A DNA stretch of 64,000 bases from Leucobacter coleopterorum (GTDB lineage Bacteria; Actinomycetota; Actinomycetes; Actinomycetales; Microbacteriaceae), in NCBI RefSeq assembly GCF_011382985.1, contig NZ_CP049933.1:62001-126000 (forward strand), written 5' to 3'. The notes below the pieces were generated by a model that saw only the letters and a program-made list of their open reading frames with translations, ran no database searches and was not told the DNA's origin. Each line of letters starts with the position of its first letter. Positions within the stretch are counted from its first letter, which is position 1. This document shows, in pieces, positions 20,816 through 30,997 of this stretch. The translations under genes and the position numbers were made by a program.

Positions 20816-22036
20816 ACTGTACGGCTCGAAAGTCGGCACGCTGAGCGGCGAGAGCTCTCGCACCTTCGACTTCACTCCGAGCGAAGAGGGGCTTCAGCGC
20901 TTTGGCGTGAACAGTACGACGCTGTCGGTTGCGATCCCGCTGTCGCCCACTCTGCGCCGTGACCAGGCAGGCCGTCGCCGGAACTGGTTTGCGGAGTTGC
21001 TTCCAGAGGGTGATCAATACGAGTACATGCTTATGCAGAGCGCGCTACGAGCAGGTGACACGCTCGGATTTTTGGCTCGATATGGCCGAGACGTTGCTGG
21101 TGCCCTCCAGATATGGGATCTTGACAACCCCTCCGAGCCACCCGTACCGGCTTTGCAAGCTGTGTCCGCACGACAGATTCGAGAACTGCTTGAGAATCCG
21201 ATGCGCGCTCCTCTCGCGAACGATCCAATTGCCGGAAAGTCATCGCTCGGCGGTGTGCAGCCTAAGGTGGTGCTTGTGCGCACGGAGAGCGGCTGGGCAC
21301 AAGGTCTGGGAGGTTATCCAACCACGCACATTCTGAAGCCGCAGCTTCGTGGCGCGAGCGAGAGTGTGATTTTCGACGAAGAGTATGGGTCGCGCCTTGC
21401 CCGACGCTTGGGGCTGTCGGCTTTCGCCACGACCATCGAAGAATTTGATGGTGCCCGGGCCTTAGCGATCGAGCGTTTTGACCGCAGCGCGGGGGAGCGT
21501 GTCCATCAGGAGGATTTCAGTCAGGTTCTTGGCGCCGCGCAGAATCAGAAGTACCAACGGATGGGAGGAGTAGTCAGTTTGGGTCGGATCGCACAAGTTC
21601 TTCAGCAGCACACCTCCCGGACTGAACTCGATAATCTTGCGCGAATGCTAGTGCTGGCTGTTGGGAGCGGAAACCTCGACATGCACACAAAGAACATCGG
21701 CCTTCTTCACAAGGTTGATGGCGAGGTTGAGCTTGCCCCGGCATATGACGCCGTTCCCCAGGCACATATGACTAACGACGGGGAACTGGCTCTTTCCGTG
21801 AATCGAAAGTATCGACATGCGGACATAACCCGAGAGGATCTCGTTGATGAGTGCGCGAGCTGGGGGCTTCGGAGCGCGCGGCAGATTGTGGAAGAAACTC
21901 TCGTTGAGTTGAGTGAAGCAATCAACGAGCACACTCCACTGGTCGGCGCATTTCCAGGGCTTCAGGAGCAGCTTGCGCGCTTCGTGGGCAACCTCAGCGA
22001 GGGGTGCCAGTCGGGTCGCCACTGCGATCTGCGTAG
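20793..22036 (+). CDS. hipA: HipA-like serine/threonine kinase toxin (frameshift near C-terminus)
   Basis: Type II toxin kinase; E. coli HipA phosphorylates glutamyl-tRNA synthetase. The HipA N1 domain (AVELYGSKVGTL, WFAELLPEG) is followed by the nucleotide loop KSSLGGVQPKVVLV, the kinase core AIERFDR, and the catalytic segment NLDMHTKNIGLL with the metal-binding DAVPQ downstream. In the raw frame it stays open for 970 codons across the antisense of purB. Adding one G to G4 at 22001-22004 ends it at TAG 22034-22036 after about 415 residues, the family length, 43 bases before the purB stop. The long version is therefore an artefact. ATG 20793 overlaps hipB; ATG 20799 is an alternative. Confidence 0.85.
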
Positions 22037-22079
22037 ATTGCAAGCCCACCCGAAGGCTTTGTCCGCCGCGCCGCAGGCG

Positions 22080-23464
22080 CTACCGCTTCAAGTAGTCGAG
22101 CAGACGCACCGCGTCGCCGATGTACGTTGCCGGGGTCAAAGCGAGCAGCCGATCCCGAGCCTCGTCGCCGATCTCAAGCGCCTGCACAAACTCGATGAGA
22201 TCCTGCTGGCCAATGCGGCGACCGCGGGTCAGATCCTTGAGGGCCGCGTAAGGATCGCTGATGGTCGAGCGGCCCGAGGCCACCTCGGCACGAATCACGG
22301 TCTGGATCGCCTCACCCAGCACCTCCCAGTTCGCGTCGAGATCGGCGGCAAGCACGTCGGGTGCCGCGTCGATCTGGCCGAGCCCCTTCAAGATGTTGTC
22401 GAGCGCGAGCACCGAGTGCCCGAAAGCGACACCGATGTTGCGCTGCGCCGAAGAATCGGTCAGGTCACGCTGCCAGCGGCTCGTCACGAGGGTCGCCGCG
22501 AGCGAGTCGAGCAGTGCGTTCGACAGCTCAAGGTTTGCCTCGGCGTTCTCGAAGCGAATCGGGTTGACCTTATGCGGCATCGTCGAGGATCCGGTAGCCC
22601 CGGCAACCGGGATCTGGCGGAAGTACCCGATAGAGATGTAGCTCCAGATATCGGTTGCGAGGTTGTGCAGGATCCGGTTCGCGTGCGCGATGCGCGTGTA
22701 GAGTTCGGCCTGCCAGTCGTGCGACTCAATCTGCGTGGTCAGTGGGTTCCAGTCGAGCCCGAGCCCCTCGACAAACTCCTGCGACACCTGCATCCAGTCG
22801 GTGTTGGGGTCAGCCGCGAGGTGCGCCGCAAACGTGCCGGTCGCCCCCGAGAACTTGCCCAGGTATTCGACGTCGTCGATCTGGTTCAGCTGGCGCTCAA
22901 GGCGGTACACAAACACCGCGAGCTCTTTGCCAAGGGTCGTTGGTGTGGCCGGCTGGCCGTGGGTGCGGCTCATCATCGGCAGCTCGCGGTACTGCTCGGC
23001 CTGGCGCGCGATCTCGGCGATGACCTTCTCAAACCGCGGACGCCACACGTCGGCAACAGCTTGCTTCACGGTGAGTGCGTACGACAGGTTGTTGATGTCT
23101 TCGCTGGTGCAGCACACGTGGGTCAGTTCGGCAATCGCGTCGAGCCCCTGTGCGCTCAGCTGATCCCGAACCAAGTATTCGACGGCCTTCACGTCGTGCT
23201 GTGTGGTCGCCTCGATCTCGGCGAGCTTGTCGATCTCGGCCTGGCCGAAGTTCGCGGCCCACTCGCGAAGTGTTGCGACCTGAGCGTCAGGAAGCGGTGT
23301 GCCGCCCAGCAGCGAGTGCGAGGTGAGGTGGATGAGCCACTCGACCTCGACGTGCACGCGCGCCTTGTTCAGCCCCGCCTCCGAGAGGGTGTTGCCCAGG
23401 TCAGCGACCGCCGCGCGGTAGCGTCCGTCGAGCGGGCTGATGGGCTGCGGGGCATGGGCGTCAT
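22080..23464 (-). CDS. purB: Adenylosuccinate lyase (frameshift at N-terminus)
   Basis: Purine synthesis: cleaves SAICAR and adenylosuccinate, releasing fumarate. It is of the long E. coli-like class: ISPLDGRYR at the start, NHDVKAVEYL-like QHDVKAVEYLVRD, FCCTSEDINN-like HVCCTSEDINNLSYAL, RTHGQPATPTTLGKE, and the signature GSSTMPHKVNP. The open frame extends to 23531, but its first 22 codons look non-coding. ATG 23464 with GGAGA at 23469-23473 gives a natural start (MTPMPPQPISPLDG) if the C4 run on the coding strand (23449-23452) is really C5. About 461 residues. Convergent with hipA. Confidence 0.92.
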
Positions 23465-23681
23465 TGGGTCTCCGTGCTTGTTGGGGGCTCAGGTGTCGAG
23501 CCGAGTGCGAGGGCCGAGTCCATTCTCCCATGCAACCTGTGGCGGGTCAGCGCAAGACCGCGATCGTGATCCCAAGAGCGAGAAAAAGGAGTGCGAGCCC
23601 GATGGCAAAGACCGCTGAGCGCCGCGAGAATCAGACCAGCCCGCACAAACGCCGAAACCGGTTCGAGCTCTTATTCTTCCG

Positions 23682-24200
23682 TTAACGGTCACCGCTCAGT
23701 CGTTCAAGCAGCACTCGGCAACTGCGTTCAACCTGCTCAAGCACGCGGTCGAACGCGTCTTCGTCAGACCAGTACGGGTCAAATACATCGGGGTCGTCAG
23801 GCTGTTCGGGATCGAATTCGGTCAGCAGAACAACTCGCTCGGGATCCGCGCCGCGATCCAACATGAGTTGTTCGTGCCCGCGATCCAGCGCGATGAGCAA
23901 CTGGTGCTGAGCAATGTCGGCGTCGCTCAGCTGTGCGGCCCGGTGTGGTTCTCCGTCGTAGCCGCGCCTCGCGAGTGCGGTCAGGGTGCGGGGGTCGGCT
24001 TGGTTGCCGACGTGCCAGTCGCCCATGCCGCGAGAGGTGATGACAAACTGCTCGGCGATCCCGGCGTCTTCGACCAACCGCCGAAACACAACCTCGCCCA
24101 TGGGCGAGCGGCAGATGTTGCCGGTGCAGACGAAGCTGATGTGGAGGGGGATGGGGTGGTCATCTCTCCAGTTTGCCTGAGATTCAGCGATCCTGGTCAT
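23682..24200 (-). CDS. Low-molecular-weight protein-tyrosine phosphatase
   Basis: Arginine- or tyrosine-phosphate hydrolase of the LMW-PTP family, 172 residues. The P-loop CTGNICRSPMGE (C-x5-R) lies near the N-terminus and the general acid DPYW near the C-terminus (FDPYWSDEDAFD). The first 18 residues before LHISFVCTGN are extra; an internal start is possible. It overlaps the end of the upstream membrane protein gene by 17 bases, so the two are co-transcribed. Bacterial relatives act on capsule kinases or stress signalling; no such partner is visible here. Confidence 0.9.
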   Translation of the reverse strand: MTRIAESQANWRDDHPIPLHISFVCTGNICRSPMGEVVFRRLVEDAGIAEQFVITSRGMGDWHVGNQADPRTLTALARRGYDGEPHRAAQLSDADIAQHQLLIALDRGHEQLMLDRGADPERVVLLTEFDPEQPDDPDVFDPYWSDEDAFDRVLEQVERSCRVLLERLSGDR

Positions 24201-24597
24201 ACTTGCGATTTGTGCCCAGCAGGCCGTTCAAGATTCCAGACAGGATCGACAACACCAGCGCCGCGATCACACCCCACCAGAAACCATCAATGCGAAGTCC
24301 GAAGCCAGCGAGATCAGACAACCACGCGACGATCGCAAACATGATGCCGTTGACGATCAAACCGAAGAGCCCCAGCGTCAGAATATAGAGCGGAATCGAC
24401 ACAAACCGTACGATCTTGCCGAGGGTCCCGTTGACGATTCCGAAGACCAGGGCTACAAGTACCAGTGTGATCAGATATCCGTCGTTGCCCTCTCCGAACG
24501 GCTCGACCCACACGCCGTGATCGCCGCTGCCACCGACGATGAGTGTGGTGAGCCACAGGGCGAAGGCGCTGACGAGAATGCGGGCGAGTGTGCGCAT
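24184..24597 (-). CDS. Phage-holin-IV family membrane protein
   Basis: A 137-residue protein with four hydrophobic helices: LARILVSAFALWLTTLIV, YLITLVLVALVFGIVNGTL, IPLYILTLGLFGLIVNGIMF and WWGVIAALVLSILSGILNGLL. The repeated xGIVNGTLG / GLIVNGI / GILNGLLG motifs are typical of the Phage_holin_4_2 (mycobacterial 4-TMS) family. The name reflects topology; no lysis function is implied in this chromosomal setting. It is first in the minus-strand run towards the LMW phosphatase. Frame intact. Confidence 0.85.
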   Translation of the reverse strand: MRTLARILVSAFALWLTTLIVGGSGDHGVWVEPFGEGNDGYLITLVLVALVFGIVNGTLGKIVRFVSIPLYILTLGLFGLIVNGIMFAIVAWLSDLAGFGLRIDGFWWGVIAALVLSILSGILNGLLGTNRKYDQDR

Positions 24598-24902
24598 GGG
24601 TCTATTCTGTCACTCGCGCGGCTCTTCTGCTCTTCTGCGTCTTCGCGTGCTCCGTGCTGCCCTGACGCGTTTCCATGCATCGGTTCCCGCACGAGGACCT
24701 GCCCTAGCAACGAAAGGCCCGCTTGCCCACGCGTTGGTATGGGGGCCTCTCGTCGGGTAGGCGTGCACTCGTCGGTGGGGCGGTGGCTGGGTGGTGGGCT
24801 GGTGGCACGGCGGTCTGGTGACCTGGCGGTGGGGTGGCGGATCGACGGGGCCTGTTGGAAGCCCCGAGACCCCGACCAGAGCACCTCACTACACTGAATC
24901 CC
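24598..24902. other. Divergent promoter region with G-rich low-complexity tract
   Basis: No gene is seen in these 305 bases between the holin-like gene (minus) and the aminotransferase (plus). Positions 24773-24840 are a G-rich tract of repeated GGTGG/GGGTGG words, on the strand of the downstream gene and upstream of its start. It could form quadruplex structure, but this is only a composition argument. Confidence 0.4.
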
Positions 24903-25979
24903 ATGACCAACACCCCCGTGCGCCTGCGCGCAGACGTACTCGCCGTTCCCGCATACCGGCAGGGCGCAACCCCCACGAAGCCGGGGTACAAACTGTCGAG
25001 CAACGAGAACCCGTTCCCGCCGCTGCCCGCTGTGCTCGCGGCGATTCAGGATCGCGGCGACATCAACCGTTACGCCGCAGCAGCGATGCCAGACCTGCGT
25101 GCCGCGATCGCAGCAGAGTTCAACGTGGGCAGCGATCACGTTCATATCGGGGCAGGATCGGCAGCCTTGCTTTACCAACTCGTGCAGGCGGCGGCCGGAC
25201 CAGGTGACGGGGTCATGTTTGCGTGGCCGAGCTTCGAGGCCTACCCGTCACTTGGTCTTGCATCAGGTGCCGAAAACATCGCGGTCCCGCTGAACGATCA
25301 GGCCGAACACGACCTCGACGCGATGGCCGCCGCGGTCACCGAGCGCACGCGCGTGATCCTGCTCTGCAGCCCCAACAACCCGACCGGGCCAACCATCCGC
25401 CGTGACGCGTTCGACCGCTTCATGCAGCGGGTGCCCGCCGATACGCTCGTGATCCTCGACGAGGCCTACCGCGAGTTTGTCACTGATGCAGAGGCCGTGT
25501 TCGGTGAGCAGGTGCTTAGTCTGCACCCGAATCTCGTGGTGCTGCGCACCTTCTCGAAGGCGTACGGGCTCGCTGGTCTGCGACTCGGTTACGCCATCGG
25601 GGATCCCGCGATCCTCGCCGCCGCCGCGAGTGTTGCCGTGCCGCTCTCGGTGACCGGGCTTGCTGAGTCTGCCGCCCTTGCCGCGCTCACGCCGGAATCC
25701 CAAAAAGAACAGCGCGACCGCATTGCCGTGCTGACTGAGCGTCGCGACGCGCTCGCCGCCGGGCTGCGCGAACTCGGGCTCGATGTTCCGGTTGCGCAGG
25801 GCAACTTCGTGTGGATCCCGCAGAGCGTCAGCGTTGACGCGGTGGCGCTGGCGGCGGCGTTCGCCGAGGAGGGCACGCTTGTGCGGCCATTCCCCGGGGC
25901 GGGCGTGCGCATTTCGGTCGGTGAGGCAGAGAGTCTGCCAGTGGTGCTTGAGGTGGTGCGCGGATATCTCGCATCGTAG
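24903..25979 (+). CDS. hisC: Histidinol-phosphate / aromatic aminotransferase, PLP class I-II
   Basis: PLP aminotransferase of the HisC/Pat family, 358 residues from ATG 24903. Key features are KLSSNENPFPP at the N-terminus, the glycine-rich GAGSAALLYQL, SPNNPTGPTI, DEAYREFV, the PLP lysine in RTFSKAYGLAGLRLGYAIG, and FPGAGVRISVG near the end. It stands alone, away from other his genes, so it may be the second HisC-like copy that actinobacteria use for phenylalanine or other aromatic 2-oxoacids. The sequence alone does not separate the two. The frame is intact. Confidence 0.85.
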   Translation: MTNTPVRLRADVLAVPAYRQGATPTKPGYKLSSNENPFPPLPAVLAAIQDRGDINRYAAAAMPDLRAAIAAEFNVGSDHVHIGAGSAALLYQLVQAAAGPGDGVMFAWPSFEAYPSLGLASGAENIAVPLNDQAEHDLDAMAAAVTERTRVILLCSPNNPTGPTIRRDAFDRFMQRVPADTLVILDEAYREFVTDAEAVFGEQVLSLHPNLVVLRTFSKAYGLAGLRLGYAIGDPAILAAAASVAVPLSVTGLAESAALAALTPESQKEQRDRIAVLTERRDALAAGLRELGLDVPVAQGNFVWIPQSVSVDAVALAAAFAEEGTLVRPFPGAGVRISVGEAESLPVVLEVVRGYLAS

Positions 25980-25984
25980 GGTGA

Positions 25985-26026
25985 ACGCTTCCCAGCCTTA
26001 TGACGAGGCGTAGGTTTAGGAAGCGT
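25985..26026. terminator. Possible hairpin after the aminotransferase gene
   Basis: ACGCTTCC (25985-25992) pairs perfectly with GGAAGCGT (26019-26026). A nested GCCT/AGGC pair sits inside. It begins six bases after the stop codon. No T-run follows, so termination is plausible but unproven. Confidence 0.35.
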
Positions 26027-26124
26027 CCACCGCGCGAGGCCCGCCAGCGCCCACCCGCCCACATTCCCTGACGAAACGCCATATATCCGCGCGATGTCGA
26101 TGGTGCTCGTTACACTTGGTCGGG

Positions 26125-27339
26125 ATGAATACGCACACGATTGATGTCCCTCTTCACGGGGGTGCAGATCCAGAACCGATCCGCTTTCTCGACGAGGCTG
26201 GCAACTACGCTCCCTCCGATTCGGCGGCCGCATTTGCCGACGAACTCGCGGGTGTTGGCGTCGCAGAGTTCAAGCAGTGGTACCGCGACATGGTTACCAC
26301 TCGCGCATTCGACACCGAGTGCACGCACCTGCAGCGTCAGGGCCAGCTCGCCCTCTGGGTGCCGAGCGTTGGGCAAGAGGGTTGCCAGGTCGGGCTGGGT
26401 CGCGCGAGCGAGCCCCAAGATCACATCTTTCCCGCGTACCGTGAGCACGCAATCGCGGGGATCCGCGGTGTTGATTTCGTTGACGTCGCCAAGCTGTTCC
26501 GTGGGCTGACTCACGGCGGCTGGGACGTCACAGATCCCAAAAATGGCAACTTTCACCTCTACACACTTGTGCTCGGCGCACAGGCGCAACACGCGACGGG
26601 CTACGCGCTCGGGCAACTGCTCGACGCCAAGCGCGCGGTGGGCGATACGACACTCGACCCGGGTGAGGCGGGCACCAACACCGGCGAGGCCACCATGGTC
26701 TTCTACGGTGACGGCACCTCAAGCCAGGGCGACGCAAACGAGGCGATGGTGTTCGCAGCGAGCTACCAGACCCCCGAGGTTTTTGTTGTGCAGAACAACC
26801 GCTGGGCCATTTCGGTGCCCGTCGCGCGTCAGTCACGCACTCCGCTCTACCGTCGTGCCCTCGGGTTCGGGATCCGGGCCGTGCAGATCGACGGCAACGA
26901 TCCACTCGCGGCCTACGCCGTTGGCCGCCGCTTCCTTGGCCTCGCGCGCACGGGTCAGGGCCCTGGTTACATCGAGGCCCTCACCTACCGTATCGGCGCA
27001 CACACCACGAGCGACGATCCCACCCGCTACCGAGAAGACGGCGAGCTTGAGAGCTGGCAGCAGCGCGATCCTATCGAGCGGCTCGAAGTGTACCTGCGCT
27101 CGCTCGGCGTGACCGACGAGTTTTTCGAAGAGGTGCGTGTCGCCGCCGATGTTGAGGCGAAGCGCGTGCGCGATGTGATCCTGACCCTGCCGTCTCCGAC
27201 GGCCGACTCGATGTTTGCGAATGTCTACTCCGAGCCGCACCCGCGCATCGAAGAGCAGCGTGTCTGGCTCGAGCGCTACGAGGCCTCGTTTGAGGACGCA
27301 GACGCAGGTACAGCCGCACAGGAAGGGGCAGCCAAGTGA
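26125..27339 (+). CDS. 2-Oxoacid dehydrogenase E1 alpha (branched-chain / pyruvate type)
   Basis: TPP-dependent decarboxylating subunit of a 2-oxoacid dehydrogenase complex, about 404 residues. The substrate/channel segment RQGQLALWVPSVGQEGCQVG and the TPP motif GDGTSSQGDANEAMVFA ending in NN (26707-26802) are clear. The phosphorylation-loop region YRIGAHTTSDDPTRYR matches branched-chain E1 alpha. ATG 26125 has no good ribosome site; TACACT at 26111-26116 could be a -10 for a leaderless message. The stop overlaps the E1 beta start (GTGA). With E1 beta and E2 it forms a three-gene operon; the E3 dehydrogenase is not in the window. Confidence 0.9.
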   Translation: MNTHTIDVPLHGGADPEPIRFLDEAGNYAPSDSAAAFADELAGVGVAEFKQWYRDMVTTRAFDTECTHLQRQGQLALWVPSVGQEGCQVGLGRASEPQDHIFPAYREHAIAGIRGVDFVDVAKLFRGLTHGGWDVTDPKNGNFHLYTLVLGAQAQHATGYALGQLLDAKRAVGDTTLDPGEAGTNTGEATMVFYGDGTSSQGDANEAMVFAASYQTPEVFVVQNNRWAISVPVARQSRTPLYRRALGFGIRAVQIDGNDPLAAYAVGRRFLGLARTGQGPGYIEALTYRIGAHTTSDDPTRYREDGELESWQQRDPIERLEVYLRSLGVTDEFFEEVRVAADVEAKRVRDVILTLPSPTADSMFANVYSEPHPRIEEQRVWLERYEASFEDADAGTAAQEGAAK

Positions 27340-28339
27340 GCACCGAAGTTCAAGCTCTGAGTGAGCGCGCGACAATGCCCCTCGCGAAGGCGATTAACGA
27401 GGGTCTGCGCGCCGCAATGCTGGCTGACGAGCGCGTGATCCTCATGGGCGAAGACATCGGCCCCTGGGTGGCGTCTTCCGCGTGACCGACAAACTGCAGG
27501 CAGAGTTCGGCTCAGCTCGAGTGCTCGACACTCCGCTCGCTGAGTCGGGAATCATCGGCAGCGCCATCGGCCTCGCAATGCGCGGGTACCGCCCTGTTGT
27601 TGAGATCCAGTTCGACGGCTTTATCTTTCCCGGCTTCAACCAGATCGTCACGCAGCTTGCAAAGATCACGAACCGTCACGACGGCAAGGTGTCGATGCCC
27701 GTGGTCATTCGTGTGCCCTACGGCGGCCACATTGGTGCCGTTGAGCACCACCAGGAGAGCCCGGAGGCGTACTTCGTGCACACCCCTGGTCTGCGTGTTG
27801 TCGCACCGTCGACCCCGCACGACGCCTACTGGATGATCCAGCAGGCAATTCAGTCGAACGACCCGGTGCTGTTTTTCGAGCCCAAAGCCAAGTACTGGCA
27901 CAAGGGTGAGGTTGATCCCGCTGCCCCCGCCGGTGAACTGCACCAGACGCGCGTTGCCCGCATCGGCAGCGACGTCACTGTGGTCGGCCACGGTGCGATG
28001 GTCGCCACGATGCTGCAGGCCGCCGAGGTCGCCTCGCGAGAGGGCACGAGCCTTGAGGTGGTCGACCTACGCAGCATCTCACCGATCGACTACGAACCGC
28101 TGCTCGCCTCCGTGCGTAAGACCGGGCGTCTCGTGGTGGCCCAGGAGGCGCAGGGAGGTGTGAGTCTCGGCAGCGAGATCGCGGCTCACGTTGCTGAGCA
28201 CGCGTTCTATTCACTGCAGGCCCCCGTGCTGCGGGTCGCCGGGTATGACGTTCCCTTCCCTCCCGCGCGGCTCGAAGGCCTCTACCTGCCCGACGCCGAT
28301 CGTGTGCTTGAAGCCGTCGACCGTACAATGCACTACTAG
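27336..28339 (+). CDS. 2-Oxoacid dehydrogenase E1 beta (frameshifted)
   Basis: Partner of E1 alpha in the alpha2beta2 decarboxylase. GTG 27336 overlaps the E1 alpha stop. The first 47 codons read [12 protein letters not shown] and LMGEDIGP, then hit TGA. One extra C in C4 at 27461-27464 gives [12 protein letters not shown] and joins the intact remainder ([49 protein letters not shown]). Corrected length is about 335 residues, as expected. Without the correction the gene would seem to start at 27482 and lack the TPP-contacting N-terminus. Confidence 0.9.
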
Positions 28340-28371
28340 ACCCTGCATCACAGAAGAACCAAGGAGCTGCC

Positions 28372-29714
28372 ATGAGCGAAATGACGTTCCCCCTTCCCGA
28401 TGTGGGTGAGGGATTGACCGAGGCCGAGATTGTCACGTGGCACGTGGCGGCCGGAGACACCGTCGAGCTGAACCAGGTGATCTGCGAGATCGAGACCGCG
28501 AAGTCGCTGGTTGAGCTGCCCTCGCCCTTCACCGGCGAGGTGACCGAGTTGCTCGCCGAGGTGGGGCAGACGGTTCCCGTTGGTGAGCCAATTCTCAAGG
28601 TTGCCGTGAACGATGGGGTCGAAGCCCCGTCGCCCGCTGCTCCCGTCATACCGGCCGCCCCCGCGGCCGTCAGGGAAGATTTTGCACACGCAAGCGCCGA
28701 TATCGCCAACTCGATTCAAAAAGACGACGAGGGAGGTGCCGTGCTCGTCGGCTACGGCACCGCGGGCGCAGTGCAATCGCGTCGTCGCAGTGGTGGAGAG
28801 CCGCTGTTGGGCGGTTCAGGATCGACTGGCCCTCGATCCCTGTAGCTCACGCCTTGCCTGTCATCGCAAAACCGCCGATTCGCAAGCTGGCGAAAGACCT
28901 GGGTGTAGAGCTCTCCCACATTTCGGGCACCGGGATCGCGGGCGAGATTTTGCGCGATGACGTTGTGCGGCAGGCCTCGCAGGCCAGCGTCTTCCGTAAC
29001 ATCGTGACCCCCGAGGTGCCGTCGGAGCGCGAAGAGCGCATCCCGGTTAAGGGTGTACGTAAGCAGGTTGCCCAGGCGATGGTTGCCTCGAAGTTCACGG
29101 CGCCCCACGTTAGCGTGTTTACCGAGGTCGACGCGACCCGCACGATGGAGTTCGTGAAGCGCCTCAAAGCCTCGACCGATTTTGCTGGCGTGAAGGTGTC
29201 GCCGCTGCTCATCTTCGCGAAGGCGATGCTGTGGGCGGTGCGCCGCAACCCGCAGGTCAACTCGAAGTGGACCGACGAAGAGATCATTCGCCACAACTTC
29301 GTGAACCTCGGCATCGCCGCGGCGACGCCGCGTGGTCTGCTTGTGCCAAACATCAAGGATGCTCAGGATCTGAGCTTGCTCGAACTCGCTCGGGCTATTG
29401 AGCAATTGACCATCACCGCCCGCGATGGCCGCACGCAGCCGGCAGAAATGGCGAACGGCACGATCACGCTCACCAACATCGGTGTGTTCGGCATGGACTT
29501 CGGTCTGCCGATCCTGAACCCCGGTGAGGTCGCGATCCTCGCAATGGGCACGATTAAGCAAAAGCCGTGGGTTGTTGACGGTGAGGTGCGCCCCCGCATG
29601 GTGACCACCGTTGGTGGCTCCTTCGACCACCGCGTGGTCGACGGTGATGTGGTGTCGCGCTTCGTGGCTGACGTCGCCTCGGTGCTTGAGGAGCCCGCGC
29701 TGCTGCTTGACTGA
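28372..29714 (+). CDS. 2-Oxoacid dehydrogenase E2, dihydrolipoyl acyltransferase (frameshifted)
   Basis: Core acyltransferase of the complex. ATG 28372 follows AAGGAG. The lipoyl domain has the modified lysine in [12 protein letters not shown] (residue about 44). A linker rich in Ala/Pro follows, then the subunit-binding domain ([20 protein letters not shown]) and the catalytic domain with [11 protein letters not shown] near the C-terminus. The linker breaks at TGA 28843-28845. One extra C in C3 at 28830-28832 yields [15 protein letters not shown] and a single protein of about 448 residues. Only one lipoyl domain is present, as in branched-chain E2. Confidence 0.88.
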
Positions 29715-29810
29715 GTGATGTGTACTCAGCCGCGTTTTTGCGCTCGATCGGATGGCTCCCCGGGACTCGTTCAATACCCCGGGCTAGGGCTACTCAGCAC
29801 CGGCGGCAAA

Positions 29811-29848
29811 GATCCTAACCAGGGCAAGGCAACTAACTGGTTAGGATC
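29811..29848. terminator. Bidirectional terminator-like hairpin between convergent genes
   Basis: GATCCTAACCA (29811-29821) and TGGTTAGGATC (29838-29848) form a perfect 11-bp stem with a 16-base loop. It lies between the E2 gene (plus, ends 29714) and a convergent minus-strand gene (ends 29950), where a shared terminator is expected. There is no long T-run on either side. Confidence 0.45.
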
Positions 29849-29949
29849 CTTGCCTCCCGTGAGCTTCTTTGCTTCTCGTCGGTGCGTTTTTCGCTGACCG
29901 CACTCCTATCGCCCGGCTTTCAGACGGGTGCTTTCGCGCGAGTTCGCCA

Positions 29950-30935
29950 CTAGTTCTTCGGGTCAGAGAGGCCAACCTCGCCCGTGTCACCGTTGTACTC
30001 GAAGACCCTGCCGTCTTGCATGGTGTACTTGATGCTTGTGCCGAGGGGCTTCTGGGCGAGGAGTTGATTCTCCATGTACTTTGCCTCCTTGGCCCACTGG
30101 GTGGCTTGCTCCTCACTCACCGAGCCAAACCGCGTGGCTGATTTCATGTCGGTAAGGGTGAACCGCAGTGCGAAGAGGGCTCCCCGGTTCTCTTTTGTGT
30201 CGGGAATCTGCTGCCAGAGCGAACCGTCGTTGTCGGACTGTTCGAGTTTTGCGAGAAAGGCATCGAGTCTTTCCTCGATGGGGCCGGTGCCTTCGATTTC
30301 AGGGTCGTTTGGTCCAAACACCCTTTCCTCGTCGGGTGAGTCCTGTGATTCTTGTTTTGCTTCGGGCGACGGAGTAGCTTTGCTCGTGGCCGATGGTGTT
30401 GGTGTTGGTGCAGCCTCAGGATCGCCGGAACTCTCACCGGTCAGGAGCACCACTGCGGTCACGGCGGCTGCGGCGACGAGCAGCACACCGCCGACGATCG
30501 AACCGATGAGAAGGCCGAGCCTTCGCTTCTTCGGCTCTTGCGCGGGCTGGTGGGCATGCCGTACGGCGGCTGCATTGCCGGAGCCGCGTACTCCCCTGTA
30601 AATGTGGGGTTGGGGCCGTGCGCATAAGCAGGCGAGGGGTAAGAAGACGGTTGCTGGTGCGGTGCGGCGTAGAGCGGCTGCTGGGGCGGCTGTTGCGTTG
30701 GCATCTGTGGCATCTGTGGCATCTGTGGCGCCTGTTGTGGCTGTGGCGCATAGGGCGAGTTCTGTTGTAGCGGGTATGGGCTGGCCGGTGGTTGTGTGGC
30801 CTGTGGCGGAACGTTGCCCTGATTCGGTGTTTGTGAGGGATCCTGGCCCTGTTGATCTGTCACTGCTTCTCCGTTGTCGTGCTTCGCGGCTGTTTTCTGA
30901 GCTCGCTGTTGATGATCTGTGGACTTCCCCGCCAC
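29950..30935 (-). CDS. Membrane-anchored protein with Pro/Gln-rich cytoplasmic head (unknown; frameshifted)
   Basis: I do not recognise a family. From GTG 30935 the head is low-complexity Gln/Pro/Ala/Tyr with a PQMPQMPQMP repeat and ends PYGMPTS. A basic stretch (EPKKRR) precedes one transmembrane helix (LLIGSIVGGVLLVAAAAVTAVVLL), then a Thr/Pro/Ser linker and an exported domain of about 130 residues (GPNDPEIEGTGPIEERL, ending VFEYNGDTGEVGLSDPKN). The head and the membrane part are in different frames; one extra C in the coding-strand C3 (30544-30546) joins them into about 328 residues. The layout, type II single-pass with a disordered head, is common in actinobacterial envelope proteins. It ends against the convergent E2 gene. 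Confidence 0.7.
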
Positions 30936-30997
30936 TTAGATTACCCAATTTTGGGAGGCCTCTGAGAACAGTGGGATTACCTAGTGTCTAGAAGCGC

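Noticed and set aside
22037..23618. Plus-strand open frame continuing hipA for over 500 codons
   Set aside because: It is the antisense of purB, has no homology pattern, and a single G in G4 at 22001-22004 ends hipA at 22036.
23547..23646. Minus-strand hydrophobic segment VFAIGLALLFLALGITIAVLR between the phosphatase and purB
   Set aside because: It looks like a membrane helix, but no start codon is in frame and a single added base does not link it to the upstream frame, so no gene can be supported.
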